Shown one piece after another: positions 26,700-36,849 of a stretch of 64,000 bases of DNA; within the stretch, counting starts at the first letter, position 1, and the number at the start of each line of letters is the position of its first letter. The stretch is from Mansonella perstans (Eukaryota; Nematoda; Chromadorea; Rhabditida; Onchocercidae): positions 1-64,000 of the forward strand of contig JBAMDO010000074.1 in NCBI GenBank assembly GCA_037074765.1, read 5' to 3'. The notes beneath the pieces are model-generated. The model saw only the letters and a list, made by a program, of their open reading frames with translations, ran no database searches and had not been told where the DNA came from. The position numbers and the translations under genes are program-made.

Positions 26700-28090
26700 G
26701 AAATGGTCATCATGTTTGAGATCTTTTAATATTCAAAAGTAAACTTCTATTGACTGACCGTTTAATAAAAACCAAAAAAGATAACGCAAAGTTTTTTTCT
26801 TTTTTTTTTTTTTTACAAATAACTTGAAATAATTACAAGGCTTGAGTTTATTTTTGAAATAATCATTTTGCAAACATTTTCTCTGAACTTTTAAAATTTG
26901 AAATTTGAATGATCTGTATAGTCGTTTTTTAATACTTTCCTTTTGATACAAATGTGTCTTCTTTGCCATCTTGTCAGTTCCGATGAATGATATGAATTGT
27001 ATTTCCAGCTAGTGTTACTGAATCATGTCACAATCATGTCATATTGCACTTGCTTTTGACATTTTCGACATTGATTTTCGCGTAATTAAGATTAAATCAT
27101 GCTACCATATTGAATGAAAAATAAGATTGCGAAGAATTTCTTCACGTTAATTAAAACAGGATTTTTAAGAATGTAATGAAATTCAAGAATAATATATTAT
27201 GCTTGAAACAACTTGCGATAAAAAAAATTTTCTTCATCCATTGATTTCTTTATTTATTTTACAAAAATTTAATTCCAGAAATTTTTGCACTTTTTTTTAT
27301 TTCGGAATTATTCTGTACATCTTATTATTTAACATAATTTATCATACACTAAGACTGAACTAATATTATTGATTGATAAGGAGAAATCGGTTTTCTCGAT
27401 TAAAATATTTCTCAGAAAAGAGAAAAAGACGGCGCACTGTAATGCATGTTTGTTTCATTCCTTCTATTTTTTCCATTCATGAATTATGTTAACAAACATT
27501 TCTGTTTTAATCTGTTATAATTCAGTTGTTATCCTTCAACTATTTTTTCATATTTTTAAAATGAAAAAAATGAATTTTTTTCAAATGTCACTGAAGGCAG
27601 TATTTCCATACCAGAAATCAAATTTAAAAATAAATGGTAAATTACTTCGTGTATTGAAGAACTAAATAATAAATGGAATTATATCAATAATCAGTTACGC
27701 AATCGATTGAAAAGAAATGAAACTGTCATATAAAAACGTTGAAAAGAAAACATTGTAATTACTGTTTCATCAAACTTAAGCATCATACTTCTGACAAAAA
27801 TTTATTCAATTGTTAATAAAATTTAAGCATGCCTTTGATATACTATAAGTCAACTTCTGAATACAATATTCTTTTTTTACATCTATTGTTTTTATATGTC
27901 ACAGTAGAATTTAACCGTAATTTATTAAACTTAAAGCAATTGTTCCAAAACAATTTATATTGGAAGGCAAAGGACAAGGGGAAAAAGATAAAAGGTGAAA
28001 GTTCACAAAGATTAAACTTAGACCAAACACTCGATTAAAATTATCATAATTGTCGTACATAGGAAAAGATTTGAATGAAAGATTGAAAAT
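26700..28090. other. Intergenic region upstream of the SLC17-like gene
   Basis: AT-rich, with T runs. The transporter's promoter and missing 5' exon should lie in the first part of this stretch. A frame starting with ATG at 26969 is a candidate but its downstream splice phase does not match the next exon. Confidence 0.4.
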
Positions 28091-28098
28091 AAATTGGA

Positions 28099-28830
28099 TT
28101 ATTCCGGTGTAAAACACTTTAAGCTATCTTTAGCAACTATATCTCTGGTTTTCTGAAATATAAATAACAAATGCATAAAGAAGAAGGCATACCGAATGGA
28201 CGGGAAAAATACGAGAGATCGAGAAGCACTAGTTTCATCACAATCGATAACATTTTCGCAAATATACGGTGAAGAGTCCAAACTACTAATTTCAAACACG
28301 GTATTACGCCATGGATGGCAATCAGTGGAACAGTTTTTCCTCAATTTTGATACTGACAATGGATCTTGTATGGGTTTGGAATCCAACTTCACTACACTTC
28401 GTTTCAATTCCATTAAATCTGATTTACTCAATGAATGAGCATAATGCTTAGATTTATTTGATAATAAATAAACATCCAATTTCGGACCCTTCAACAATTG
28501 CTTGAATAACGTGACAAGATCCGGTTTTAATATTATAGTGGACAAGGAATAGGTGTTATCCGATTTCACTGACATACTTTGGAATATTGTGGACAGCATC
28601 ATTGTTGTACATTTACATTTCTCAGTAGTATCACTGAAAATGTTGTGCTGCACGGAAAAAAAGATGGAATCAGAAGTAATAGATGTAGGAATAATATTAT
28701 TTAAATTAATACATGTGAATGGTATATGTCCAGTATCATCAATAGTAACAGTAAAAATTACTGGTTTTTTCGACGATTCTACACCATCACTACTATCATC
28801 AGTATTTGTGCTCCTTACACAGGTCAACAT
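28099..28830 (-). CDS. Hypothetical protein, up to 243 aa
   Basis: This is one of the longest uninterrupted frames in the window and does not cross a simple repeat. The predicted protein is Ser/Thr-rich and hydrophilic, with several Cys residues (KCKC near residue 71, further Cys in the C-terminal half), no signal peptide and no domain I recognise. A GT donor after the FFPSIR codons near 28191 could join a TTTCAG acceptor near 28153, giving a shorter end (RKPEI then stop) instead of the Phe-rich tail. The amino-acid composition is more protein-like than the other orphan frames. Function unknown; a nematode-specific gene is the simplest guess, and it could be one exon of a larger gene. Confidence 0.45.
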   Translation of the reverse strand: MLTCVRSTNTDDSSDGVESSKKPVIFTVTIDDTGHIPFTCINLNNIIPTSITSDSIFFSVQHNIFSDTTEKCKCTTMMLSTIFQSMSVKSDNTYSLSTIILKPDLVTLFKQLLKGPKLDVYLLSNKSKHYAHSLSKSDLMELKRSVVKLDSKPIQDPLSVSKLRKNCSTDCHPWRNTVFEISSLDSSPYICENVIDCDETSASRSLVFFPSIRYAFFFMHLLFIFQKTRDIVAKDSLKCFTPE

Positions 28831-28959
28831 ATTAGCTTATGGTAATCTAAGAAAATCGTACAACTGAAGATAGCTCGTGTTTCCCTTAATAATACTACTT
28901 TTTCGTTTCGGATACTTACGACGATCTTTCGCTGGTAATGGACAAAGTAATGCGGACAA

Positions 28960-29061
28960 AACGTATGTATGTATGTGTATGCGTGTATGCATGTATGTGT
29001 GTGTATGCGTGTATGCATGTATGCATATGTCCATATATGTATATATATGTATGTATGCATG

Positions 29062-29093
<32 letters not shown>

Positions 29094-29127
29094 TGTATGT
29101 ATGTATGTATGTATGTATGTATGTATT
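28960..29127. repeat. ATGT tetranucleotide microsatellite
   Basis: Perfect (ATGT)n from about 29060 to 29127, preceded by degenerate GTATGC/GTATGT. The Tyr-Val-Cys-Met and His-Thr-Tyr-Ile frames on the two strands are artefacts. Confidence 0.97.
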
Positions 29128-29169
29128 TCTGTTACAACGCAAGCCATTGACGGATAACCATGACCTACT

Positions 29170-30650
29170 CAATTACTACGTGTAATTTCTTTCCTTCCGG
29201 AAATTAATTTTCCAGTCAGATTCAATGACAAATTACCCGATATGACTGACTTATAGCGTGCACATACAAAAGGCTATTTTATTATTGTTTTTTTTTGATC
29301 TTAATTGCATTTTCTTTTATTAAAAATTAAAAAAGCGTACATATGACATTTCGATCGCAAAAAAAAAAAAAAAATAAATGTATATCGTATCTGTTCCGGC
29401 AAATCTACTTTGGGCGTTAAAATAGGCTTGTATAATGGGTGTCCTTGTTATCAAGTAATTGTTCATTCCTGTTGATCCTGAACATATGAATAGGTGTTTT
29501 TTGTGTAAAAATAATATGATGGAACTTCTAAATGAAAATATCCATGAATTTGATAAAGCATAAAAGCTGCACAACGTTATGGATACTGCCAAACTAAACG
29601 ATGTCAGTTGTAAATGATGATTGATAGCGATAGAGAAATTGAAAAGAGATAAAGAAATGAAACAATTCCTAGATTTACTTATAACTTTTTTCTGAAAGTT
29701 TTGTACAGCAGGAAAAATTTGATTGTTTGATGAACTTATACCCAATTTTTATGACGGATTTCGAAAAAGGCATATTTATTAATAATTGATTCTTCATATT
29801 CGTACCTGACATGATAAAATTCACTGCTCAATGACCAATCAATAAATGAATTTCTTAATGATGAATTCTGCAACTTAATTTTTTTTCGTTCACCTTTAGC
29901 ATTTCAGGTTTTCAGAAAGAAACAGAGAGAAAAGAAAAAGTCGGAATAACAGAATTTGTTTAAGAGTAAACTTTTTTCCATTAAAATATACTATTTTTGT
30001 GAGAGAAAAATTATCATCAGTGTTGAGAAAAAACAAATTTCCCTGCATATATTCAACCATTTTTAAATATTCAAATGGCACTATACATCATGATACAAAG
30101 ATATAAAAAGTGAAGCAAAATCTCAATTAATCAGTTCATAAACATTTTAACTCTAACATATCTGGCTGCCATGATCAGCAGGAACTGTGGCCGCTCTCTA
30201 CTGGGTAAATAAGCAGAAATAATTTAAGGTTTTATTGCCATTTAAATAGGATACCGGTAATTTATCACATCATTGAAGCAACTTGCTTGGCAATATTTAC
30301 CAGAAACTTTTAAAAAAAGTTCACTGATGACAACAAGTATAACAGTAAGAATAAAAAGTAATCCTTGTTAAATAACGACCGAAAAATAAAAACGAATTCC
30401 TATAGTAAGAGAGAAGTCTGCTAGAATCCAATAATTTTCTTTAATTTTTGAGGTTCTCAAAAGCACAAAAAACGCAGATGTTCAATTTGTCGTCGGGTTG
30501 GTATTAAATTCAAAGGATTTTACTACCAAATCACATTTAGTAGAAACTTTATTTTTCTGTGGATAAAAATTTGCTCCGCTCAAAAAGTTACCAGCTTTTT
30601 AACACTTAAACTACAATCAAAAAAAAACAGTTTCCCTTAAAACAATGACC
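29170..30650. other. Intergenic region, no gene seen
   Basis: AT-rich sequence with short hydrophobic open frames on both strands that lack splice-site support or recognisable motifs. Confidence 0.5.
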
Positions 30651-30661
30651 GCAAAATGAAT

Positions 30662-30890
30662 TTCTCAGGCTGTATCGAGTGAATCGGTTACTATGGAACA
30701 GGTGCAGCAATCTTCTCCCAAAAACCTGCACTTACGCGTACCAGAATCCGCTGCTTGGCGATCGGGCGTTTCCACTGCGAGTGCAATGATTCGAGGAAAA
30801 CAGGCTGACAGAAAAGGAGCAAGAACTGCTTGAAGACAAATTTAAACAGAATTGAAATAAATAATTCTTCAATCGGCAAATGACTTTTAC
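30662..30890 (+). CDS. Possible small gene or isolated exon (weak)
   Basis: A GC-richer patch. A TTTCTCAG acceptor ends near 30669, and an ATG at 30692 opens a 47-codon frame (starts MEQVQQSSPKNLHL, ends QADRKGARTA) to a TGA near 30835. A second frame through the same DNA is also open before and after one TGA and ends with the charged TEKEQELLEDKFKQN near 30890. The minus strand is open too over 30691-30900. Composition suggests real coding, but strand and frame cannot be decided by eye and no family is recognised. Confidence 0.25.
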
Positions 30891-31046
30891 CAAATTGCAT
30901 CAGTATATCAACAACAATAACTATCGTGCATCGGTTTAGATTTTAGAATAATTTTAGCGTAGTGACATAACATCCACTTTATTACACTTTCATTATGTAA
31001 ATAGCGTGATAAGTACTTTAAATGGGAAGTTTTACATAAAAACGGA

Positions 31047-31115
31047 CCGGAAAATTTTCAAGAAAAAGTAAAAATGTACAACCGGAAAATTTTCAAGAAA
31101 CTGCAAAGTAAAAAT
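31047..31115. repeat. Two-copy 35-bp direct repeat
   Basis: CCGGAAAATTTTCAAGAAA is repeated at 31047 and 31082, followed in each case by AGTAAAAATG. A small tandem duplication in the spacer downstream of the TIMMDC1-like gene. Confidence 0.75.
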
Positions 31116-31316
31116 GAACAGATAGAGTAAGTACAATAAAATTCCACCGGAATACATGCATACTCATAAAATAGTAGCATTAACAACTTGAAAAAACAAA
31201 GTCTCAACATATATTGGTAAATATACAACAGCACTCATACAAAATAGAGGAAATGCATCAATGAACGGAAGAAGATAAAAGATAAAGTGTGGATAGATTC
31301 GTTTGTGGATCAGATG

Positions 31317-33885
31317 TTACTTGAAGGAATTTTCAGAAACCTCACTCTCTAGTCTTCTATCCTTATCCATCAGAATTTTTGCCAAATTTTTGGACCAAAT
31401 TTTGTGCTCTTTCTGATATATTTTAAGACTTTCGTCTTCAATTCGTCCAGCTCTCAGCAATACCTCATGTTCTCGTTTAAATTGTTGATACGTGTCATCT
31501 ATCGTCTGATTGGAAAAATATGATACACTAAACACAGTCAGCGACAGTGCCAATCTGTTAATAAAATGCCAGGTGAAAAGTGAAAAAAGTCACGATATTA
31601 ACTTTCTGAATCCATTCAAACTAAAGAATGGAGTTCTATACTCCCGCTTTCAGACAAGCCAATGTGACATTATTACTAAAATAATTCAAAAAAAAAAAAA
31701 AAAAAACGTAAGATGGTACCCGCACGTTAATCCAAGGCTTGCTGCTTGCAACATTTTTCGCAAACCAAGTGGACATGCAATTATGGAGGACATTGAAGCT
31801 GAAACAGTATTAAAATTGAGGTCAAGTAACAAAATAGTAAAGAACAGCTAAAACAGGCACAGACAACAATAGCAAAAAAGAAATTAAACAAGAAGTTGAA
31901 ACAAACATCCTGACCTGATCCAAAGTAATCAAAAGTAACAGATGTATATTCCGAACAGTCACCATAAAATTAATAGAACCTAACAAAGAATCAATTCCCA
32001 CAGTATGCAATTCTAAAATTATAACATCTAAATCTACTTCAGTACTTAGCAACGGATAAAAGATTCAACTACTACCAGGACCACCACCAATAAAAAAATT
32101 GATAAACAAGCTATAAAAATAATCCAGAAAGATATAGCATAACATGAGGAAAAGGTATTTCAGGAGCATCTAACATAACAGGCAATATCCAATTGTCAAA
32201 CCTGCCAATCAAAATGGGTATAACTATAAAAAAAATTATCAAAACACCATATATAGTTAAAACTGAATTATAAACCTGACCTCTACCAAAAAATAAATGA
32301 CCACCCGACTAGAAAGTTCAAAACGAATAATTATAGATAAAACATAGACCTGTTTAATACCCCAAAACAATATAATAAGAACCAATAGTCTTATGACTAA
32401 CAGTATTATGAATACAGAAAATTACCAGAAGTCATCCCACAAAAAATTTCATATTAAACAAAAAAAATGAACCAAAAAAAATAACAAACTGTAGACATTA
32501 AAGGTAAACAAACAATACTTCAAAAATATAACTCAATTTTCTACTAACCAAAAAATACTATAACAGAAAAATAAAAAGAAACCAAAAACAGTGAACAAAT
32601 GAGAATAGCACACCACAATAAAAAATAGAACTAAACCAATTCAACATTAAATACTCAGAAAAAAAAGAAATACAAACAGGAAAACCAAAATTAGAAACTA
32701 TAGTCAAACAAAATATCAAAGCTATTTCCCAACATTAATTTCGAAAAAAACATCTAATGAACTAATTTTGAAGCTGCTAAGATCATCCAGTTTTTTCTTG
32801 TGTTTACTGCATAGCTATTGACATTCTGAGGCACTTATGCAGGACACAGCTATTCTAAATCTCGTACTCACTTTCTTAGTAAATGCACAGGTCGTCATTC
32901 AACAATTTGAAAGCAAAAAGATGTAAATACACACTTGTTATAAATGGAATAGTCCAAAGTGAAAAATGGCCACGCCATGCAGCAACGTGCGTGATCGCCG
33001 CTCTAAAAGTAAATATAATAAAGAATGCACATATCAGTCGTGTTTTCAAATTAATGGAAAAATTATCTGAATATTTTTAATGGATTGACATACTTTTGCT
33101 TTTTCAGACCATTTAAAATCATATATTCATCATTTTTCCCAAGTCTTTCTATTAGCTCTACACAAAAATGCTGGCACTGAACCATAACATAAAAGATAAA
33201 AATTAGAATACTGACATGAAGGAAAAAAATAACTTACACCATACAGCCAACATATAATGCTGCCAGAGTACCGTTAATGGCTCCCGTACGTAAAAATGAC
33301 GCGAATGCGTAATCCCACTTGCGCCTCTAAAAATCTCTTTAAACTTCTTAGTAAAAGCGGGGCAATTTTTAACTCTGTAATATTCCAAGTTTTGAAATAA
33401 TCAGGATAGGCAAAAAAAGTCTATTTCTACTATGCTTAATGAAAGTGACGCCTTTGCAACATGGAAAAAATTCGTAGCAATTGCTGTAAAGTTTCTCATA
33501 CCACCGACTTCACAATCAATGTAACATCATATTTAAATAAATATTAACCAGTGCATCACGTGGGCTAAGAAATATTCGTCCCGTCGCATAACGATTATAA
33601 CGGTCAGCAGCTCTCTGCCATCCTTGGGCACCGGTGCAGAGCACTGTACCAATAAATGTCCATTTCATACATGGCACTACTACACTTGTTTCAAAATGTA
33701 TATCTGCAATATGAAAAATAAAATAAATTTGAAAATTTACAAATAAAAGAATACTTCTTTTACCAACCTTTATCAAGATATATGTTTTTCAATCGTTGCC
33801 AACCACTACTGTTGGAATTATCCACAATTTGTTCACTTTCAGCAACAACTTTGTCTTTAGTGTCTATAAATTTCTCATTTAAATT
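31317..33885 (-). CDS. TIMMDC1: TIMMDC1-like mitochondrial complex I assembly factor
   Basis: Phase-consistent exons: about 33885-33768 (5' limit approximate), 33703-33549, 33326-33238, 33002-32931 and 31554-31317 (stop). TIMMDC1 is an inner-mitochondrial-membrane protein of the Tim17/22/23 superfamily that helps assemble the membrane arm of respiratory complex I. Evidence: the N-terminal SGWQRLKNIYLDKD closely follows the vertebrate SGWDRLRELFGKDE; after a first hydrophobic segment comes the RYNRYATGRIF..DALRRKW stretch matching the intermembrane loop; then three Gly/Ala-rich hydrophobic segments and a charged C-terminal helix. The first ATG was not found, so one 5' exon is missing. The last intron (31555-32930) holds a mitochondrial DNA insertion. 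If that intron is not removed, translation ends at a TAA near 32882. The family call rests on short motifs and topology. Confidence 0.6.
31805..32755 (-). pseudogene. Nuclear mitochondrial insertion: nad4 3' end plus cox1 5' part
   Basis: The minus strand is extremely T-rich, as in filarial mitochondrial coding strands. Near 32755-32440 it reads like the C-terminal end of NADH dehydrogenase 4 (SEYLMLNWFSS, FYCGVLFSFV, SYIFEVLFVY). Near 32440-31805 it reads as cytochrome oxidase subunit 1: HKTIGSYYIVLG, SVLTIYGVL, NWILPVMLDAPEMPFPHV, LHTVGIDSLLGSINFMV, LSVPVLA and FNTVS, spread over several frames with stops and indels. The nad4-cox1 order is that of chromadorean mitochondrial genomes, so this is one contiguous piece of about 950 bp inserted in the last intron of the TIMMDC1-like gene. 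It breaks off in the middle of cox1 and is non-functional. Confidence 0.93.
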
Positions 33886-34570
33886 CTTTTTTTGAAATTT
33901 ATGGAGAAAAACGAACAATGCTGATATCTTTAGATTTAAGATAAAATGTTTTTATCAAAACAATAAAGTTTTTGTTTTTTATCACTTAACATATCAGCTC
34001 TATCTGGAAATAGCTTAAATTTTTGATGAATGTTCCGTGTTTTATTCATTTTTCTTAATAGAAGTATGCAATCAAAGAATTATTTGTTGCACAATATGAT
34101 CTAAATTGTATGCAAGAATAGAAATAATTGTTTGATTAGTAAATGTTAAATTTGAATGATTTACCTGGATTTCGTGAACAAAACTGCAACAACTTATTTG
34201 GAATAAAATCAAATTTTGACAAAAATGTTCCTCTATCTTTCTCTGACATAATTTGTGTGCTTATCGTTAATTACCATATATCCTCCATGCATCATACACA
34301 CGTAAGGTTAATGAATCCTCTTCACTTGAACATATTTTACACCTATTTAGATAACATGTATTTTCAGCATTCTCAAAATATTGCTCTCTATGAACAATTT
34401 AATTTCGAACTAATTTGAAACAAATTAATAAATGAAAAAATACTTTCCAATAAATCCACACTTCTTCAATCATTTCACCTCGCCTCTAAATCAAACTTTA
34501 TGAACAACATCGGAAGAATGTCATAATGTCACGGTGAATGGATTCCAATGAAAACTTCGACTCAAGTCTT

Positions 34571-34667
34571 AAGTTTGAGCCGCGAAGTCTTATATTTAAG
34601 TTTGAGCCGCGAAGTCTAACATTTAAGTTTGAGCCGCAAAGTCTTATGTTTAAGTTTGAGCCGCAAA
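34571..34667. repeat. 27-bp minisatellite, four units
   Basis: TTTGAGCCGC recurs at 34574, 34601, 34628 and 34655, with an exact 27-bp period. The unit AAGTTTGAGCCGCGAAGTCT is followed by a variable TTATATTT/CTAACATTT tail. The period is divisible by three, so a minus-strand frame stays open (SNLNIRLRG type repeats), without gene signals. Confidence 0.92.
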
Positions 34668-35067
34668 AACTGTAAATGTAAGAGAAAGAGCGAAAATAAC
34701 AATGTGCACTGCTTCTGTTTAAATTTTCCTCTCTTTTAATGTGAAATTCAAACTTCCAGCATTTATAATTTTGCATTGCATCAGATTTTTAAAATTTACA
34801 AGACTACCTCTAATGTCAATATTTCACTAACTTAATCAGATATAATTTACTTCCAACATAGCTAAATGTTTACTTCCTAAAGCTTATAAATCTATTTACC
34901 AAATCAAATGCATTTATGTTGTTGATATACTAATGCAATTTGTAAAAGTCATTTACCAATTGAAAAATTATTTCATTTCAATCTGAAATTGTTCTTAAGC
35001 TGTTCTAGCTGATGAACAAATTGCTCTAGGCCTTGCAAAAGATAAGTTAATGCTGCAACTTTTTGCT

Positions 35068-35094
35068 AAAAAAAAAAAAAAAAAAAAAAAAAAA
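35068..35094. repeat. Homopolymer A run
   Basis: Twenty-seven consecutive A residues, the longest homopolymer noticed in the window. Confidence 0.97.
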
Positions 35095-35099
35095 CAGAC

Positions 35100-35318
35100 A
35101 TGACGTCCCCTTTTTGTGGAATGATAATCAATGCGTTAGGAATATTAGTTTTACTTGTTCTTACGTCAAACAAAAATTTTGCTGATCAAGTAACTTCAAT
35201 AATTGAAATTTTAAATGAAAATGGCAAACTAATTGTCGACATCTTCCATTCTTTGGAAGACTGTATAGTCAAAACTTTTTTTAAAAATCTATGTCAGCAA
35301 AGATCCACCGATTGTTAA
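35100..35318 (+). CDS. Possible small secreted or membrane peptide (weak)
   Basis: A 72-codon frame starts a few bases after a run of 27 A. Its N-terminus has a hydrophobic core (MIINALGILVLLVL) followed by a polar segment, so it could carry a signal peptide, and the remainder has four Cys in a mostly hydrophilic chain. No family is recognised, no trans-splice acceptor stands close upstream, and the frame could be chance. Confidence 0.2.
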   Translation: MTSPFCGMIINALGILVLLVLTSNKNFADQVTSIIEILNENGKLIVDIFHSLEDCIVKTFFKNLCQQRSTDC

Positions 35319-36264
35319 GGTCTTCTCTGTTCCTCCTCATTTTTCCATATGTTTTTTCTTGCTTTTCAATCATCATTATTAATTTTCGCTGCAAAATTTT
35401 TCTGATATGTGTCGTAGTATTATTATTTTTTGCTTTTTTTTTTCTGCTTCGTTTTTTTGCAAGAATTATATTACGTGATGATCATTATGGGAAAATTTAA
35501 CCGATTCTTTTGTTTTAAAAAAAAATTGCTTCGAAATTATTTAACAAATTTATTATAATTTAATCTATCTCTAAGATCTTGTAAAATGTTTTCTCCTAAC
35601 CAAAATTATACCAATAATGAATTTTTTTATTTACAAAAGAATAAAATGTATAAAGATTTTTTTTTTGTCGTTTTTTTTGTGATGATTTGCTAATTTCGTG
35701 AAATGTGAAAAATTACTATCGAAAGCATGTTTGTTAATTTTATTATTGAATCAAGTGAAAATGAAGAAAGAAAAATTACTCGTTTAATCTTTCATTCAAT
35801 AGTGCTGAAAAAAAAAAGGAAGTTTGAAATCAGCGTAACAGTGGAAGATTTTGAAAACTGTAGTTATATAGAAATACAGTAGACCAATTTACTATAATTT
35901 TTAAAAAAAAATTCATATTGAAAAACGGGATAAAATCAGTTTTGCACCATTCCAAATTGTCTACTTCGAAAGATCCAATTGCAAAACGCAACAATATTAT
36001 GGATAACTGCATTTTCTTATTTCTAATTTATCATAAATCTCATTAGCACTTTGCTTTTTTTCCTCTCTCTGTCTGTTTTTTTTTGGAAAATCAGAAATAC
36101 CAATGGTCAATGAATAAAATGAAGTTGTAATAGTAGAAAATTTATTTATTAATTGGACAACGATCAATGTATTTTATGATGTCAGGTATAATATAAAGCA
36201 TAAACTGTTCATAATCAAGTTGTATAAAATTGATGCACTTAGTGTCATGTTGATTCTAATTTAA

Positions 36265-36837
36265 TTAATTATAAATGCTTGAAACTTGATTGACTTTTAG
36301 TTTCTCCTCAATATACCAATAATGATGCCATAAGACAAAAGTGAAAAGCCAATTGGAAATAAAGCCCATCAAGTAAATAGTAAATGCGGTACCGAATTCT
36401 GTATCCACCTTACCACTCAGTGCGTCAAGCATTTTTGGCGCTGTTGCCATCGTCAACACAGCTAATCCAAGAGCATACGATGATTGCATTAAGAGTGCTG
36501 AAAAGATTTGTTAGGAAAAATTCCAGTAATTCTTGGATTGAAGTGTTATGCAGATTTCGGGTAACTTCATATTGAAAATTTAATCCTTTCAACGGAAAGT
36601 TGTGGGTCGGAATGGATTCTAAACAATTTCATGTCAATGATGAAACAATAAGAATGACCGTAATAGGTGAATTGTACAATTACCTGGCCAAAGTAACCAA
36701 ATTGGTTTAGTTAGAAAAACTAATGCGATTAATAGCAGAAGCAATGAACTTGTATGCGACAAACACCAAACGGAGCGCATGAAACCACCGTCCAGATAAT
36801 TTGCTATGCATTCATTGGTTCCTAATACTCGATGCAT
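36265..36837 (-). CDS. Small multi-pass membrane protein (128 aa)
   Basis: Two exons, 36837-36684 and 36497-36265, join in phase through a CCAG/GTAATTG donor and a TTTTCAG acceptor to encode 128 aa ending at TAA. The start is the first ATG of the frame. Three hydrophobic segments are seen: about residues 29-51 (SLLLLLIALVFLTKPIWLLW), 55-72 (ALGLAVLTMATAP) and 88-112 (FTIYLMGFISNWLFTFVLW), followed by HHYWYIEEKLK. There is no obvious cleavable signal. I do not recognise the family. Balanced composition, clean splice sites and phase agreement make a real gene likely; it is isolated from its neighbours by more than 2 kb on each side. Confidence 0.6.
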
Positions 36838-36849
36838 TAGGCCGTAATC

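Larger units (their letters stand above)
33900..36250. other. Intergenic region upstream of the TIMMDC1-like gene
   Basis: Contains the missing 5' end of the TIMMDC1-like gene, the 27-bp repeats at 34571-34667, a run of 27 A residues at 35068-35094, and one short plus-strand frame described separately. No other exon chain was found. Confidence 0.5.

Noticed and set aside
26733..26969. First coding exon of the SLC17-like gene at the ATG at 26969
   Set aside because: None of its GT donors ends in the phase needed by exon 26665-26527; kept only as a possibility.
28824..29185. Tyr-Ile-His-Thr and Met-Tyr-Val-Cys frames of about 100 codons
   Set aside because: Products of the ATGT tetranucleotide repeat.
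31822..32052. 76-codon frame that looks like an intact small membrane protein
   Set aside because: It is a fragment of the cox1-derived nuclear mitochondrial insertion and has no start or splice context of its own.
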